Shown here piece after piece: positions 1 through 7,188 of a DNA stretch of 26,826 nt. Every line of letters starts with the position of its first letter. Position 1 is the stretch's first letter. The DNA is from an uncultured Ruminococcus sp. (GTDB lineage Bacteria; Bacillota; Clostridia; Oscillospirales; CAG-272), in assembly GCA_900551005.1 (NCBI GenBank), contig URUL01000015.1, positions 1 through 26,826 on the forward strand. Reading direction: 5' to 3'. The notes under the pieces were generated by a model. The model did no database searches and had not been told where the DNA came from. It worked only from the letters and a program-made list of their open reading frames with translations. The translations under genes were made by a program, and so were the position numbers.

Positions 1-424
1 GAGACGAAATTACCTTTGTATCGGGGTACGGAATACCGTATTTTTCGCAGGTCTCATAGAAAGACGCCTTGAGAATAAGGCGGTCCACGAGCGCTTTATC
101 GGGGCATGGACAGAAATAATATTCAGAAAGCCTGTCTTTATTGCGTATGATCTTTTCGGCATAGTCATCGGTACAGCCCATGAGAAAAAGGTAAGCATCG
201 GTATAAGACCTTGCGTGCTCGACCAACTTATCGGTCAGAGCTGCGTCCGTTATGTCATTGTCTATGAGATGAAAATGGATAAATTTTGAATATTTGATCG
301 TGCCGAGATGGCATTTGCCGAAAACCTCGGAGGTGATACCGTAGGCTTCATGGAAAGCCCGGGCGACACTATAGCAATTCAGATCCGCACCGAGAAGTAC
401 GGGAATGATTTTTTTGCTTTTCAA
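1..424 (-). CDS. ATP-grasp family carboxylate-amine ligase-like protein, 5' part
   Basis: Only about 141 N-terminal codons are inside the window; the rest lies beyond base 1. The frame is open from the edge to about base 430. It has no ATG near its beginning, so I place the start at a TTG (424-422, reading LKSKKIIPVLLGADLN); a second TTG sits two codons upstream (430-428). I see no good Shine-Dalgarno sequence. The N-terminus has a strand-turn fold start (KKIIPVLLGADLNCYSVAR), then YGITSEVFG, a FLMGCTDDYAE segment and a CPDKALVDRLILKASFYE segment followed by YGIPYP. This matches the pre-ATP-grasp part of carbamoyl-phosphate-synthase-like amine ligases (D-aspartate ligase type), where the K-x-x-F-Y lysine helps bind ATP. 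The catalytic half is not visible, so the substrate cannot be named. Confidence 0.7.
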   Translation of the reverse strand, partial: MKSKKIIPVLLGADLNCYSVARAFHEAYGITSEVFGKCHLGTIKYSKFIHFHLIDNDITDAALTDKLVEHARSYTDAYLFLMGCTDDYAEKIIRNKDRLSEYYFCPCPDKALVDRLILKASFYETCEKYGIPYPDTKVISS

Positions 425-541
425 TTTCAAACACGCTTTCGGATAAAAATTTTATATAGATAGTATACCACATATTTTCCAAATAAAAATATATTTTTTG
501 AAAAAAATTGAAATTTTCGGAAAAAACGATGCGAAAAGAAA

Positions 542-568
542 AAAATCCTCCTTCAAAAGGAGGATTTT
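542..568 (-). terminator. Rho-independent terminator of the ferredoxin gene
   Basis: A perfect 12-bp stem (542-553 with 557-568, core TCCTCC/GGAGGA) closes a 3-nt loop. Read on the minus strand it is followed by a T-rich run. It lies 15 bases past the ferredoxin stop codon. Confidence 0.85.
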
Positions 569-582
569 CGCCAATTTCAAAC

Positions 583-756
583 TTATTCAGCCGCAGGTGC
601 TTCTACGGGGCAAGTACCCTGGCATGCGCCGCATTCAACGCACTCATCGGGATTGATAACATACTTGCCGTCCTTTTCGGAAATGGCGCTTACCGGGCAA
701 ACATCTGCGCAAGAACCGCAGCCGATGCACTTTTCGGAATCGATAACATAAGGCAT
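583..756 (-). CDS. 2[4Fe-4S] ferredoxin, clostridial type
   Basis: A 57-residue electron carrier. Two CxxCxxCxxxCP motifs are visible: C10, C13, C16, C20P and C39, C42, C45, C49P. This is the classic pseudo-symmetric pair that ligates two low-potential [4Fe-4S] clusters, as used by pyruvate:ferredoxin oxidoreductase and hydrogenases in anaerobes. I start at MPYVIDSEKC because GGAGA lies 6 nt upstream and the usual family length is 55-60. A longer reading from 825 would add 23 residues without family support. The gene is a single cistron with its own promoter (835-862) and a perfect terminator (542-568), fitting high constitutive expression. It ends with TAA. Confidence 0.95.
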   Translation of the reverse strand: MPYVIDSEKCIGCGSCADVCPVSAISEKDGKYVINPDECVECGACQGTCPVEAPAAE

Positions 757-834
757 AATTATTCTCCGTTTCTCGGCAGCGATGAGATTTTGTATCAGCG
801 ATGCCTTGCTGCCGCGGGGCATCATTACTCTAAT

Positions 835-862
835 ATTTTACCATAAAAAATGAAAATGTCAA
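835..862 (-). promoter_or_regulatory. Sigma-A promoter of the ferredoxin gene
   Basis: On the minus strand, a perfect TTGACA (862-857), a 16-nt spacer and TAAAAT (840-835) are followed about 80 bases later by the ferredoxin ATG. Confidence 0.8.
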
Positions 863-953
863 GTTTTTTGACTACAAAATAGAAAAGTAATAAATAAAAA
901 ATCGCTTCCGAGAGAAAATATTCATATAAAACCTGATTTTTCGGAGAGATAAA

Positions 954-1397
954 ATGAATTTGGACAAAAAAAACTATAATAAATATGTAAAAGAACGCGC
1001 AAAAAAATCGCCGATTGTCAAAGACTGTCTGATGGCATTTCTCATAGGCGGCGCCATATGTATGCTCGCTCAGATATTTATGATGATATATAAGGCGATA
1101 GGTATACCCGATGATATTGCAAAAAGCCTCGTGCCCGTGACGCTTGTTTTTCTCGCGGCTCTCTTTACCGGAATAGGAATATTCGACGATCTGGCAAAGG
1201 TGGCGGGTGCCGGCACCCTTGTGCCGATCACAGGCTTTGCAAATGCCGTTGTATCCCCCGCGATAGACAATAAAAGCGAAGGCTTCGTCATGGGGGTCGG
1301 AGCAAAAATGTTCGTGATAGCAGGTCCCGTAATCGTTTACGGTATCATAAGCTCCGTACTCTACGGCGTGATCTACTATATTGTCGGACTTTTCTGA
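954..1397 (+). CDS. spoVAC: Stage V sporulation protein AC
   Basis: A 147-residue integral membrane protein of the SpoVA complex, which moves Ca-dipicolinate into the forespore and releases it at germination. In Bacillus, SpoVAC acts as a mechanosensitive channel component. The N-terminus is basic (KKNYNKYVKERAKKSP), followed by about four to five hydrophobic segments, starting near FLIGGAICMLAQIFMMIY. The glycine-rich stretch GAGTLVPITGFANAVVSPA and the ending GVIYYIVGLF are characteristic. The ATG at 954 follows CGGAGAG. It is the first gene of a three-gene operon; spoVAD starts 9 bases after its TGA. Expression is expected under forespore sigma-G. CATATAA at 923-929 resembles a sigma-G -10, but I find no matching -35. 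Confidence 0.95.
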   Translation: MNLDKKNYNKYVKERAKKSPIVKDCLMAFLIGGAICMLAQIFMMIYKAIGIPDDIAKSLVPVTLVFLAALFTGIGIFDDLAKVAGAGTLVPITGFANAVVSPAIDNKSEGFVMGVGAKMFVIAGPVIVYGIISSVLYGVIYYIVGLF

Positions 1398-1406
1398 GGT
1401 GATATA

Positions 1407-2399
1407 ATGAATGTGATAAAAATGAATAAACCCGTTTACGTGGCGGGAACAGCCGCTGTTGTCGGAAAGCGCGAGCATGAAGGTCCTTTGGGCGCGGATT
1501 TTGACATGCACGATGAATCCGAGAAGTTCGGCATGGATACATGGGAAAAAGCCGAGAGCGAGATGCAGCGCCGAGCTCTTTCTCTGGCGCTGATAAATGC
1601 GGGAATGGGCAGTACGACACCCGATGCGATCTTTGCAGGTGATCTGATGAATCAATGCACCGGCTCCGCATACGGACTCCTTGATTTCGGCGTGCCTTAT
1701 TTCGGGCTTTACGGCGCATGCTCTACGTTTGCGGAATCGATGATGCTCTCGGCACTCATGGTAAACGCAGGGTATTTTAATACATGCGCCGCAGTTACCT
1801 CATCTCATTTTTGCACAGCGGAGCGCCAGTTCAGATTTCCGCTGGAATACGGCGGTCAGCGGACGCCGACGTCACAGCGCACAGCCACGGCATCGGGTGC
1901 TGCCATTATTTGTGCTCAGTCAAGCGAAAATGTCATGATAGAGGAAGTTTTGCCCGGGCGCATCATAGACAAGGGCATAACGGATATCAACAATATGGGT
2001 GCCGCGATGGCACCTGCCGCCATAGATACTCTCACGAGATATTTTGAAGACACGGGGAAAAAGCCCGATGATTTCGATATGATATTGACGGGGGATCTCG
2101 GCATGGAAGGGCACGGGATTGTCAATGACATGATGCTCGCAAGCGGTATCGATCTGCACCGCGTATATAATGCCTGCGGTCTTCTTCTCTATAATCTCAA
2201 AAGTCAGGATATGCACGCGGGCGGCTCGGGATGCGGATGCGGAGCCTCGGTCATAGCAGGGCATATCATGAAAAGAATGAGACGGGGCGAGCTAAAAAAC
2301 GTGCTTTTCCTTGCGACGGGAGCGCTGATGAGTCCCGGAAGCGTTTTTCAGGGACTGAGCATACCGGCAATTGCTCATCTTGTACACTTTTCCGCTTAA
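1407..2399 (+). CDS. spoVAD: Stage V sporulation protein AD
   Basis: A 330-residue, thiolase-fold soluble protein of the SpoVA complex that binds dipicolinic acid on the inner spore membrane. Recognisable segments are GTAAVVGKREHEGPLG at the N-terminus, LMNQCTGSAYGLLDFGVPYFGLYGACSTFAE (the thiolase-like nucleophile-loop region with C in GACST), SSHFCTAERQFRFPLEYG, and GGSGCGCGASV followed by KNVLFLATGALMSP near the C-terminus. The length is typical of the family (about 335-340). The ATG at 1407 is preceded by GAGGTG. The middle position between spoVAC and spoVAE matches the conserved clostridial spoVACDE order. It ends with TAA just before the spoVAE ribosome binding site. Confidence 0.95.
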   Translation: MNVIKMNKPVYVAGTAAVVGKREHEGPLGADFDMHDESEKFGMDTWEKAESEMQRRALSLALINAGMGSTTPDAIFAGDLMNQCTGSAYGLLDFGVPYFGLYGACSTFAESMMLSALMVNAGYFNTCAAVTSSHFCTAERQFRFPLEYGGQRTPTSQRTATASGAAIICAQSSENVMIEEVLPGRIIDKGITDINNMGAAMAPAAIDTLTRYFEDTGKKPDDFDMILTGDLGMEGHGIVNDMMLASGIDLHRVYNACGLLLYNLKSQDMHAGGSGCGCGASVIAGHIMKRMRRGELKNVLFLATGALMSPGSVFQGLSIPAIAHLVHFSA

Positions 2400-2412
2400 A
2401 AAGGAGGTCAGA

Positions 2413-2781
2413 ATGGATACTTTTATGGAGCTTTTAAAGGCTTTTGTGATAGGAGGACTTTTCTGTCTGGTCGCGCAGATACTCATAGATAAAACTTCGC
2501 TGACGCCTGCCAAGATACTCGTACTTTACGTTACCGCAGGTGTTTTACTCACCGCCGTGGGACTATATGAGCCGCTCGTGGATTTTGCCGGATGCGGAGC
2601 GACAACACCTCTTACGGGCTTTGGCTATTCGCTCGCCAAAGGTGTGCAGAAAGCCATCGATGAGACAGGTATTTTCGGAGCTTTGACCGGCGGATTTACG
2701 GGCACTGCGGCGGGGATATGCGCGGCGATAACCTTCGGTTATATTTTTACGCTGATATTTCGCGGCAGACCTCGCGACTGA
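2413..2781 (+). CDS. spoVAE: Stage V sporulation protein AE
   Basis: A 122-residue membrane protein, third component of the dipicolinate channel. Four hydrophobic segments are visible. The second half holds the polar-glycine signature GCGATTPLTGFGYSLAKG, related in sequence to the GAGTLVPITGF segment of SpoVAC, as expected for paralogous SpoVA membrane subunits. I chose MDTFMELLK as the start because a perfect AAGGAGG lies 6 nt upstream (2401-2407). A longer in-frame start at 2371 would overlap spoVAD and has no ribosome binding site. Transcription ends at the hairpin at 2806-2845. Confidence 0.93.
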   Translation: MDTFMELLKAFVIGGLFCLVAQILIDKTSLTPAKILVLYVTAGVLLTAVGLYEPLVDFAGCGATTPLTGFGYSLAKGVQKAIDETGIFGALTGGFTGTAAGICAAITFGYIFTLIFRGRPRD

Positions 2782-2805
2782 TTTCAGAAAAAAGCTCTCC
2801 TTTCA

Positions 2806-2845
2806 CCCGATGATAATCGCAAACAGGCGTTTATCATCGGGTTTT
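2806..2845 (+). terminator. Rho-independent terminator of the spoVA operon
   Basis: An 11-bp stem (2806-2816 with 2831-2841, CCCGATGATAA) with a 14-nt loop is followed by TTTT. It separates the sporulation operon from the downstream vegetative promoter. Confidence 0.75.
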
Positions 2846-2878
2846 GCACTTCTTATACCTCAAATTGCCTGTAAATTC

Positions 2879-2907
2879 TTGACATCATCGCCCTGTTTTG
2901 TTATAAT
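2879..2907 (+). promoter_or_regulatory. Consensus sigma-A promoter of darA-holB-ricT-uppP
   Basis: TTGACA (2879-2884), a 17-nt spacer and TATAAT (2902-2907) match the vegetative consensus at every position. The darA ribosome binding site GGAGG follows at 2921-2925. Confidence 0.88.
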
Positions 2908-2934
2908 AAAAGAAAAATGCGGAGGTTTTTCATC

Positions 2935-3261
2935 ATGAAACTCATTATCGCCATAGTCAATAACGACGATGCTCATTTTGTAAATACAAGCCTCACGGGA
3001 GCAGGCTTTCACATTACAAAAATTTCTTCTACGGGCGGTTTTCTGCTCAGCGGCAACTCTACGTTTCTGCTCGGTGTTGACGAGAGCCGTATGGATGAAG
3101 CTCTCGAGATCATCAAAACACACAGCAAGAGACGTACACAAAACGTGCCTCTCACCGTTCCCGGTACTCTGTCAAACAGCGCGATGGTGAATACCGCCAG
3201 CGTAACGGTCGGCGGTGCCACGGCATTTATTATAGACATTGAGAAATATATAAGATTTTAA
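2935..3261 (+). CDS. darA: Cyclic-di-AMP receptor DarA (PstA/YaaQ family)
   Basis: A 108-residue PII-like cytoplasmic trimer subunit that binds c-di-AMP. The sequence follows the family from end to end: MKLIIAIVNNDDA at the start, the ITKISSTGGFL segment that helps line the nucleotide pocket, GNSTFLLGVDE in the middle and VTVGGATAFIIDIEKY at the C-terminus. I start at 2935, where GGAGG lies 9 nt upstream; an ATG at 2917 lies upstream of that site. The stop codon overlaps the holB start (TAATG), so the two are probably translationally coupled. The order darA-holB-ricT matches the Bacillus yaaQ-yaaR-holB-yaaT cluster minus yaaR. The c-di-AMP synthase gene is elsewhere in this window (cdaA, 18669-19505). 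Confidence 0.93.
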   Translation: MKLIIAIVNNDDAHFVNTSLTGAGFHITKISSTGGFLLSGNSTFLLGVDESRMDEALEIIKTHSKRRTQNVPLTVPGTLSNSAMVNTASVTVGGATAFIIDIEKYIRF

Positions 3262-4268
3262 TGAAAAACGAAAGTTTCACTGTTTTGGGAAATGCCGAGA
3301 CGAAAAAGTATTTTTCCGGAGCCATTTCCGCAGGAAAGCTCGCGCATGCGTATATTTTTGAAGGTATGCAGGGCTCCGGCAAGAAAACTCTTGTGCGCCG
3401 TATCTGTATGCAGATGGCATGCGATAAACGGGAAGAGGTGCCTTGCGGCTCATGCGAAAATTGCCTCGGTATCTCAGGCGGCATATCTCCCGATATCCGT
3501 ATGCTTACGGTCGAAAACGGAAAAAAGACCATAGGCGTCGACGAAGTGCGGGATTTTTTCGCTTCGGTTTCACTGACTCCGTCCGTGCTTGATTTTAAGG
3601 CATATATTATCGATATGGCGGATACGCTGACGCTTCAGGCACAGAATGCATTGCTGAAAATAATCGAAGAGCCGCCTTTCCACACCTATATTTTTCTGCT
3701 CTGCGAAAATTCCGAGAAGCTTCTTCCCACGGTGCGTTCGCGGGCGCAGAAAATCATCATGCAGGTTTTCGATTCCTCTCAGATAGAGGAATATATACGG
3801 GAAAGCGGTATTATATATGATGAAGAAGCGTTGTATTTTGCCGTGCATAATGCGTCCGGAAGTATTGGAAAAGCCATCGGCTTGCTGACGGAAAAAACGC
3901 TGGACAGGGAAGCGTATGAGATCGCTCACTGCATCATTTCGGCGCAGAGCACAAAGAATGAAGAAACATCTTATTTCTCATTTCTGAAAATATTCAATGA
4001 CAGGATCAATTCACGTGAGCTTGTTTTGCATGTCTGTGCATGCCTTTCGCGCGCATATGCCGATATTATCGCATATTCCGTGAAAAACAGTAATGATATG
4101 GAGTTTTTCACTCTTGATGAAATGAACAGAATATCTTGCAATATCGGTGTGGATTCCGCAATAAAATGCTCGGAAGCCGTCATGAAAACCACACTCCTGC
4201 AGCAGTCAAACGTAAATATCAATTTATCCTTGACTGCGTTGGCTTCCACACTCTGGAATAATGTATAA
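3261..4268 (+). CDS. holB: DNA polymerase III subunit delta prime
   Basis: A 335-residue clamp-loader subunit that helps place the beta clamp on DNA at the replication fork. The AAA+ domain begins AHAYIFEGMQGSGKKT, with a P-loop at about 35-43. A zinc-binding module follows (C54, C62, C65, C68). IDMADTLTLQAQNALLKIIEEPP is the Walker B and sensor region typical of delta prime/gamma. The arginine-finger segment reads VRSRAQ, with Ala where SRC is often found. The last third is the helical collar domain. The ATG overlaps the darA stop codon by one base. The position between darA and ricT matches the conserved Firmicutes order. Confidence 0.92.
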   Translation: MKNESFTVLGNAETKKYFSGAISAGKLAHAYIFEGMQGSGKKTLVRRICMQMACDKREEVPCGSCENCLGISGGISPDIRMLTVENGKKTIGVDEVRDFFASVSLTPSVLDFKAYIIDMADTLTLQAQNALLKIIEEPPFHTYIFLLCENSEKLLPTVRSRAQKIIMQVFDSSQIEEYIRESGIIYDEEALYFAVHNASGSIGKAIGLLTEKTLDREAYEIAHCIISAQSTKNEETSYFSFLKIFNDRINSRELVLHVCACLSRAYADIIAYSVKNSNDMEFFTLDEMNRISCNIGVDSAIKCSEAVMKTTLLQQSNVNINLSLTALASTLWNNV

Positions 4269-4282
4269 AAACGGAGAATAAA

Positions 4283-5173
4283 ATGAATAAAGAAAAAGAT
4301 ATAGATAATGAGAATATAACCGCGGAAGAGAAGAGCTTCTATGAAATAGTGGGCGTTCGATTCAAGGAAAACGGAAAAACGTATTTTTTTGACCCGCAGG
4401 GTATAATCTGCAATACGGCTGATAAGGTTATCGTCGAGACGGCACGGGGATTGGAGTTCGGATACGTTTCCATCGCCAATCGCACGGTGGAAGCGTCCAA
4501 AGTCGTTCTTCCGCTACGCCCCGTTGTCAGAATTGCCACGGCGGCGGACTGCGAGCGCTATAATGTAAATAAAGAAAAGGAAAAAGAAGCTTTTTCCATC
4601 TGTGAGGAAAAAATAACTGCAAGAAAGCTTGAAATGAAGCTCGTGGATGTGGAATATACATTTGATAATACGAAGCTTATTTTCTATTTCACAGCCGAAG
4701 GCAGAATCGATTTCCGCGAGCTTGTAAAAGACCTTGCGGCAGTTTTCAAAACGCGCATAGAACTTCGTCAGATAGGCATACGTGATGAAACAAAGCTTAT
4801 AGGCGGTCTCGGTGTTTGCGGCAGACCTTTCTGCTGTAAGAAATTTTTGCCCGATTTTGTTCAAGTCTCTATAAAAATGGCAAAAGAGCAGAATCTCTCG
4901 CTCAACTCACAAAAAATCTCGGGCGCTTGCGGCAGACTGATGTGCTGTCTGCGTTATGAGCATGAAGTTTATGAAGAGGAACTGAAAAAGACACCGAAGC
5001 TTGACAGCGAGGTTATGACAGCCGACGGCGCCGGTACCGTATGTGAAGTAAATCCACTGGCAGGTCTTGTAAAAGTCCGTCTTTTTGAGCAGCAAACGAT
5101 AAAGCAATATTCGCGTGACGATGTAAAACAGATATCAAAGAAAAATAATGCCGGCGAGCCGGAAGATAAATAA
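4283..5173 (+). CDS. ricT: PSP1-domain regulatory iron-sulfur protein RicT (YaaT)
   Basis: A 296-residue homologue of Bacillus RicT/YaaT, part of the RicA-RicF-RicT (Y-complex) that influences RNase Y-dependent mRNA maturation and, in Bacillus, sporulation and biofilm entry. The PSP1 core runs from about 20 to 260. Two cysteine clusters are conserved: C179 with C184-C185 (GVCGRPFCC) and C216 with C221-C222 (GACGRLMCC), the residues expected to hold the [4Fe-4S] clusters of the complex. GGAG lies upstream of the ATG at 4283. It follows holB with a 14-base gap and precedes uppP by 30 bases, in one transcription unit. No ricA or ricF gene is in this window. Confidence 0.92.
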   Translation: MNKEKDIDNENITAEEKSFYEIVGVRFKENGKTYFFDPQGIICNTADKVIVETARGLEFGYVSIANRTVEASKVVLPLRPVVRIATAADCERYNVNKEKEKEAFSICEEKITARKLEMKLVDVEYTFDNTKLIFYFTAEGRIDFRELVKDLAAVFKTRIELRQIGIRDETKLIGGLGVCGRPFCCKKFLPDFVQVSIKMAKEQNLSLNSQKISGACGRLMCCLRYEHEVYEEELKKTPKLDSEVMTADGAGTVCEVNPLAGLVKVRLFEQQTIKQYSRDDVKQISKKNNAGEPEDK

Positions 5174-5203
5174 AACGCATTATATTCGGAAGGGACTTTT
5201 TAT

Positions 5204-6034
5204 ATGAGTTTTATTGAGATATTGAAGTCGGCTTTTCTCGGCATTGTAGAGGGCATCACGGAGTGGCTTCCGATAAGCAGTACGGGGCATATGCTTCTTG
5301 TGGATGAATTTCTGACGCTGAATATGAGTGCGGATTTCAAGGAAATGTATTTCTATGTGATCCAGCTCGGGGCAATCCTTGCCGTCGTTTTGCTTTTCCG
5401 GAACAAGATGTTTCCGTTTCAATTCAAAGATAAATCTCAGCCTGCTTTTCGGAAAGATGTGTTTTCCACATGGCTTAAAGTGGTCGTGGCATGCATTCCC
5501 GGTGCGGTCGTTACATTGCTTTTTGACGATTACATCGAGGCACATCTGCATACGCCGTTGGTAATATCCATTGCACTTATCTTTTATGGTGTAGCCTTCA
5601 TTTTAACAGAGGCTTGGAACAAGAAGAGAAGTCCAAAAGTCAATACATTAAACGACATCAGCTACTATACGGCGTTTCTTATAGGCTTATTTCAGGTACT
5701 TTCCATCATTCCCGGAACATCGCGCAGCGGTGCAACAATAATCGGCGCGCTGATTATAGGCGTATCGAGAGTTGCAGCGGCGGAATTTACTTTTTTCTTG
5801 GCAGTACCTGTCATGTTCGGCATGAGTGCAATAAAAATAATCAAATTCGGATTTGATTTTACGACGCAGGAAATAGCTATCCTTGCCGTCGGCATGGTAG
5901 TGGCATTTCTTGTCTCTGTAGCAGTCATAAAATTTCTCATGGGATATATCAAAAAGCATGATTTCACCGTATTCGGTTGGTACAGAATCGCATTGGGAAT
6001 TCTTGTTTTGCTGTTGCCGGTAATCGGAAAATAA
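5204..6034 (+). CDS. uppP: Undecaprenyl-diphosphate phosphatase
   Basis: A 276-residue polytopic membrane enzyme that removes one phosphate from undecaprenyl diphosphate, recycling the lipid carrier for peptidoglycan and wall polymers; loss or inhibition affects bacitracin sensitivity. Catalytic motifs are visible: the E-x3-E motif (E16 and E20) within GIVEGITEWLPISSTGH, and PGTSRSG at 170-176 with its essential Arg. About seven to eight hydrophobic segments fit the known fold, and the length is typical (about 270). The start follows GAAGGGAC. It is the last gene of the darA operon; a 17-bp terminator follows at 6105-6147. Confidence 0.95.
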   Translation: MSFIEILKSAFLGIVEGITEWLPISSTGHMLLVDEFLTLNMSADFKEMYFYVIQLGAILAVVLLFRNKMFPFQFKDKSQPAFRKDVFSTWLKVVVACIPGAVVTLLFDDYIEAHLHTPLVISIALIFYGVAFILTEAWNKKRSPKVNTLNDISYYTAFLIGLFQVLSIIPGTSRSGATIIGALIIGVSRVAAAEFTFFLAVPVMFGMSAIKIIKFGFDFTTQEIAILAVGMVVAFLVSVAVIKFLMGYIKKHDFTVFGWYRIALGILVLLLPVIGK

Positions 6035-6041
6035 ATTGAAA

Positions 6042-6103
6042 AGCGTCAAAATTTCTCCGAAGGTGCAAAGATGTTGATATCTGTGCCGGCGGGAGAAAAA
6101 TAT
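6042..6103. repeat. Compound imperfect hairpin between uppP and its terminator
   Basis: An outer pairing TTTCTCC/GGGAGAA encloses GGTGCA/TGTGCC (with wobble pairs) and AGAT/ATCT around a 6-nt loop. It lies immediately before the terminator. It could be a processed 3'-UTR structure or a small RNA. I do not recognise it as a known riboswitch. Confidence 0.4.
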
Positions 6104-6104
6104 A

Positions 6105-6147
6105 AAAATCACTTATGATACGTTTTTGGTATCATAAGTGATTTTTT
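6105..6147 (+). terminator. Strong terminator after uppP
   Basis: A perfect 17-bp stem (6105-6121 with 6129-6145) with a 7-nt loop is followed by TT. A-runs precede and T-runs follow it, so it may work in both directions. Confidence 0.9.
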
Positions 6148-6287
6148 CATAAGCCTTCGGTTTTTCGGGCGGAGGGCGTTATATTGACCCAAGCTTAGGT
6201 GCAGAAGTCTACTGCGAAGCAGACATGCTGCTGGAATAAAAGTTGAATGGTCACCGTGGCCGGACTTTATCGTTGATCCCATCCGGT

Positions 6288-6578
6288 TCAGAAGCGCGTA
6301 TATTTTTTGTCCTCGCCTACGTTTGAAGAATTTAAGCTCTTAGTGTTTTCTGCGATTTTGGTTGTTTTGACTATAAGCTCTCCAAATCCATATGTAAAAA
6401 AGCTACCTATCCAAGAGCCAAGACAACCAACAATGATAACGACAAAGCCAACGGCAATGCCAACGGCACCAGGCCTCGCAATGAATATTACAATGCCATT
6501 GATCAGCGAAATAATAATACCGATCAAACAAATTACTTTTGCTAAAGTTTTAATTTTTCTTCCTATGTTTTCAAACAT
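6288..6578 (-). CDS. Small two-helix membrane protein, family common in Clostridia
   Basis: A 96-residue protein with two hydrophobic helices (about 11-33 and 40-62) and a hydrophilic C-terminal tail. The N-terminus MFENIGRKIKTLAK and the GSWIGSFFTYGFGEL segment are features I recognise from small uncharacterised membrane proteins of Firmicutes; no function is known to me. AAGGAG lies 8 nt upstream of the ATG, supporting a real gene. It is a lone minus-strand gene that starts 255 bases past the terminator of the candidate structured RNA (6833-7051), so a leader relationship is possible. It ends with TGA. Confidence 0.75.
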   Translation of the reverse strand: MFENIGRKIKTLAKVICLIGIIISLINGIVIFIARPGAVGIAVGFVVIIVGCLGSWIGSFFTYGFGELIVKTTKIAENTKSLNSSNVGEDKKYTRF

Positions 6579-6832
6579 AATACTTTCTCCTTATCCCATA
6601 CTTTTTTGGATTTCCAATGATACCATTTTTTCAAAGCTTCATTTTAAAGTTTCAAGTCATAGGCTACATAACCTCCCGCTTTCAATATATAACGCTCCCG
6701 CCATCTCATATTGCAATAGTCAGCAAGTGAACATGCCATCTTCCGAAAACATATACAATACGGACTCGCCCCGAAAAATCGTTTTGCGCGGAAACATATA
6801 TTTCCCATTGCCAATAATAATTCTTTGGAAAA

Positions 6833-7051
6833 TAAAAAAGGTGCGCCTTCAATAGAAGAACGCACCCGAAAAATGCGAACTTCCATTGTTGCCACACAAT
6901 TCTCAACAAATCAGGATACTCTCCTTCACACGTCGAGCGGAATCGCATTTTTGCCAAATCCATTATTGACATGTGAAAAGGGGTATAGACATAAAACCCT
7001 CTAAAAAAATAGAGAGTTATCCCGCGAAATTTGTTGATTCAATTGTGTGGC
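6833..7051 (-). ncRNA. Candidate structured non-coding RNA with 6S-RNA-like layout
   Basis: A consensus-like promoter (7086-7058) places the transcription start at about G7051, exactly the first base of a long closing stem. GCCACACAATT (7051-7041) pairs with its complement at 6901-6891, and the next nine bases pair after a small internal loop. Inside are a second stem (GGGATAACTCTC with GAGAGTATCC), a bubble of about 30 nt on the 5' side starting near nucleotide 41, a third stem (TTCACATGTC with GACGTGTGAA) and a terminal hairpin. The core is 161 nt, and an intrinsic terminator follows at 6866-6834. Closing stem, central bubble and terminal stem, plus promoter and terminator, is the plan of 6S RNA. 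The bubble is more asymmetric than usual, so the family assignment is inference; a long riboswitch-type leader for the downstream gene is the alternative. Confidence 0.45.
6834..6866 (-). terminator. Intrinsic terminator downstream of the candidate RNA
   Basis: On the minus strand GGTGCG (6866-6861) and TTC pair with GAA and CGCACC (6845-6840), followed by six T residues (6839-6834). A partly complementary GAAG...CGCA segment just upstream could form a competing hairpin. Confidence 0.7.
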
Positions 7052-7057
7052 ATGTTT

Positions 7058-7086
7058 ATTATAACAATATTTCGGTGATTTTGCAA
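7058..7086 (-). promoter_or_regulatory. Sigma-A promoter of the candidate RNA
   Basis: TTGCAA (7086-7081), a 17-nt spacer and a perfect TATAAT (7063-7058) on the minus strand. The predicted start at 7051 coincides with the first base of the closing stem. Confidence 0.7.
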
Positions 7087-7188
7087 GTAGTTTTCCATAA
7101 ATATTACGGATTTTTTAAGTTTTATAATAAAGTTGACAGTTTCGAGAATGTCTTGGAAGTTATATTATAACGCGCGCGATTTTTGAAC

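Larger units (their letters stand above)
6579..7188. other. 610-bp AT-rich intergenic stretch with a candidate RNA gene
   Basis: There is no convincing protein gene. Short minus-strand frames at 6706-6972 and 6644-6895 lack a good ribosome binding site and run through an intrinsic terminator. The left part (6579-6830) is upstream sequence of the small membrane-protein gene. The right part (6833-7086) holds a promoter, a foldable RNA and a terminator, listed separately. Bases 7087-7188 are very AT-rich and precede the tRNA; TTGACA at 7133-7138 has no -10 at a proper distance. Confidence 0.6.

Noticed and set aside
889..935. Sigma-G promoter for spoVAC
   Set aside because: CATATAA at 923-929 could be a -10, but no acceptable -35 lies at the required distance, so I mention it only in the gene entry.
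825..1655. 276-codon minus-strand open frame
   Set aside because: It is antisense to spoVAC and spoVAD, which have strong family signatures and ribosome binding sites.
6042..6103. Glycine-riboswitch-like words (CCGAAGG, GGTGCAAAG)
   Set aside because: The conserved CUCUCAGG-type core and paired aptamer layout are missing, and the element is at the 3' end of an operon.
6706..6972. Minus-strand open frame of 88 codons
   Set aside because: It runs straight through an intrinsic terminator (6866-6834), has no ribosome binding site at its start, and covers a region explained by RNA pairing.
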